64,000 nt of DNA, from positions 49,323-113,322 of the forward strand of contig CADEDU010000013.1 of the NCBI GenBank assembly GCA_902826155.1. Direction: 5' to 3'. The notes below the pieces were generated by a model. The model was not told the origin of the DNA, searched no databases, and was given only the letters and a program-made list of their open reading frames with translations. The position numbers were made by a program, and so were the translations under genes. Below, piece after piece: positions 62,852-64,000 of this stretch. Within the stretch, counting starts at the first letter, position 1, and every line of letters starts with the position of its first letter. This stretch comes from an uncultured beta proteobacterium (GTDB lineage Bacteria > Pseudomonadota > Gammaproteobacteria > Burkholderiales > SG8-39).

Positions 62852-64000
62852 GGGGCTGGTTTCCGAACGCAGGCCTGCGCCGCCACAAGCGCGCGCTCCC
62901 GCCACGGCGCTGGCTGCCAATCCGGCGCTCGCCAAGAAGCTCGAAAAACTCGGCGTCCGCATTCCGTTCGATCTCGTGCTGCATCTGCCGATGCGCTACG
63001 AGGATGAAACCGTGCTCACGCCGATCGGCGAAGCGCTCGATGGCTCGATCGCGCAGATCGAGGGCGAGGTGGTACGCACCGAGGTCGCGTACCGGCCGCG
63101 ACGCCAGCTCATCAGTCACATCAAAGACGTCACCGGCGCGGCGGTGCTGCGGTTCTTCAACTTCTACCCGAGTCAGCACAAGGCGCTTGCGGAAGGCGCC
63201 CGGGTGCGCGCGTTCGGTGAGTTGCGAGCCGGCTTCTTCGGCGCGGAAATGGTGCACCCGCGCTTTCGCGTGCTGCGCACCGACACGCACGATGCACCGC
63301 TGCCCGAGACGCTCACGCCGGTGTATCCCAACACCGCCGGCGTCTCGCAGTATCAGCTGCGCGTGCTCATCGGCCAGGCGCTGCAAACCGAATCGCTGGA
63401 CGACACGCTGCCCGAACCCATCCGCGCCGAGGCGGGGCTGATCGAGTTCTCCGAGGCGGTGCGCACGCTGCACCATCCGCCGCCCGACGTCGACGAGCAG
63501 GCGCTGCTCGATCGCTCGCACCCCGCGTGGCGGCGCGTGAAGTTCGACGAGCTGCTCGGCCAGCAGTTGTCGATGCGCATGCACTATCGTGCGCGCCAGG
63601 CGCTGGCCGCACCGGCGCTGCCGGCGCGCAAGTCGCTGATCCCGAAACTGCTCGAAGCGCTGCCGTTCAAGCTCACCGGTGCGCAGCGGCGCGTGTGGAA
63701 GCAGATCGGCGACGATTTGGCACGATCGCATCCGATGCATCGTCTGCTGCAAGGCGATGTTGGCAGCGGCAAGACCATCGTCGCGGCGCTGGCGGCGTTG
63801 CGCGCGGTCGAGAATGGCTATCAGGCCTCGTTCATGGCACCCACCGAGATCCTCGCCGAGCAGCACTATCGCAAGCTGTCGCAGTGGATCCGTCCGCTCG
63901 GCGTGGAGATCGCCTGGATCTCCGGCGGGCAGAAGAAGTCCGAGCGCAACCGCATCGCGCGCGGCGTGGCCGACGGCTCGATCGCGATCGTCATCGGCAC
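62844..64000 (+). CDS. recG: RecG ATP-dependent DNA helicase, N-terminal part (cut by window end)
   Basis: The reading frame open from GTG 62844 to the window end encodes 385 residues of RecG. It has the wedge domain (QIEGEVVRTEVAYRPRRQL, GVSQYQLRVLIGQAL) and the helicase Walker A GDVGSGKTIVAAL, followed by MAPTEILAEQHYRKL (motif Ia) and ISGGQKKSERN. RecG remodels stalled replication forks. It starts 8 bases before the ridA stop codon; the GTG is inferred from that coupling and the family start. Remaining helicase motifs lie beyond the window. Confidence 0.95.
   Translation, partial: MPKGLVSERRPAPPQARAPATALAANPALAKKLEKLGVRIPFDLVLHLPMRYEDETVLTPIGEALDGSIAQIEGEVVRTEVAYRPRRQLISHIKDVTGAAVLRFFNFYPSQHKALAEGARVRAFGELRAGFFGAEMVHPRFRVLRTDTHDAPLPETLTPVYPNTAGVSQYQLRVLIGQALQTESLDDTLPEPIRAEAGLIEFSEAVRTLHHPPPDVDEQALLDRSHPAWRRVKFDELLGQQLSMRMHYRARQALAAPALPARKSLIPKLLEALPFKLTGAQRRVWKQIGDDLARSHPMHRLLQGDVGSGKTIVAALAALRAVENGYQASFMAPTEILAEQHYRKLSQWIRPLGVEIAWISGGQKKSERNRIARGVADGSIAIVIG

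Overview
The window is GC-rich, densely coded bacterial chromosome. It most resembles an environmental Burkholderiales (beta-proteobacterium). I base this on three periplasmic Bug/TctC-type binding proteins without permeases, a hemP-tonB-exbB-exbD iron operon of Burkholderiales type, a TonB receptor/PiuC pair, a TRAP transporter, a PEP-CTERM protein, and many orphan catabolic enzymes. This is inferred from gene content; no rRNA or tRNA is present. I saw no insertion sequence, phage gene, integrase or CRISPR array.

Left part (1-15.9 kb): catabolic gene clusters. On the minus strand lie a cut FAD monooxygenase, an isocitrate-lyase/PEP-mutase-type lyase, two SDR dehydrogenases flanking a PqqC/heme-oxygenase-like protein, a small zinc ribbon, a UbiD-type decarboxylase and a LigI-like amidohydrolase. 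These are the enzyme types expected for breakdown of an aromatic or dicarboxylate compound whose identity the sequence does not give. A TauD-type dioxygenase, two Bug proteins, a RutA-like flavin monooxygenase, a MetE-C-like protein, a cupin, a Tat-exported metallo-beta-lactamase-fold enzyme and an EamA transporter follow.

Middle (16-44 kb): TrkH potassium transporter; a NIPSNAP / carboxymuconolactone-decarboxylase-like / luciferase-like operon; iron genes (a Fur-box-controlled siderophore receptor with piuC, and hemP with tonB/exbB/exbD downstream of a second Fur box) with a PQQ-type sugar dehydrogenase lipoprotein between them; an intradiol dioxygenase-like lipoprotein beside a two-component system; a Tat amidohydrolase; a flavin reductase; thiC behind a TPP riboswitch; a TRAP transporter; a quinone-oxidoreductase-like MDR protein; and cobQ plus btuB behind a cobalamin riboswitch.

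Right part (44.5-64 kb): a stand-alone YjjJ-type HipA kinase; a lipoprotein hydrolase; a three-gene unit made of a thiolase-fold protein without thiolase catalytic residues, a DUF35-SDR fusion and a cyclase-family hydrolase; a MoxR/DUF58/VWA (Bat-like) group with a membrane-anchored HtrA-like protease and an inverted second VWA gene; a tiny membrane protein followed by three RNA hairpins; an FrsA-like hydrolase; a third Bug protein; a luciferase-like enzyme; a membrane protein fused to a spermidine-synthase-like domain; ridA; and the start of recG, cut by the window end.

The most unusual points are the thiolase-like/DUF35-SDR pair, in which both enzyme folds lack their classical catalytic residues; a hemP promoter whose predicted transcription start coincides with the start codon; and the structured RNA downstream of the 69-residue membrane protein.
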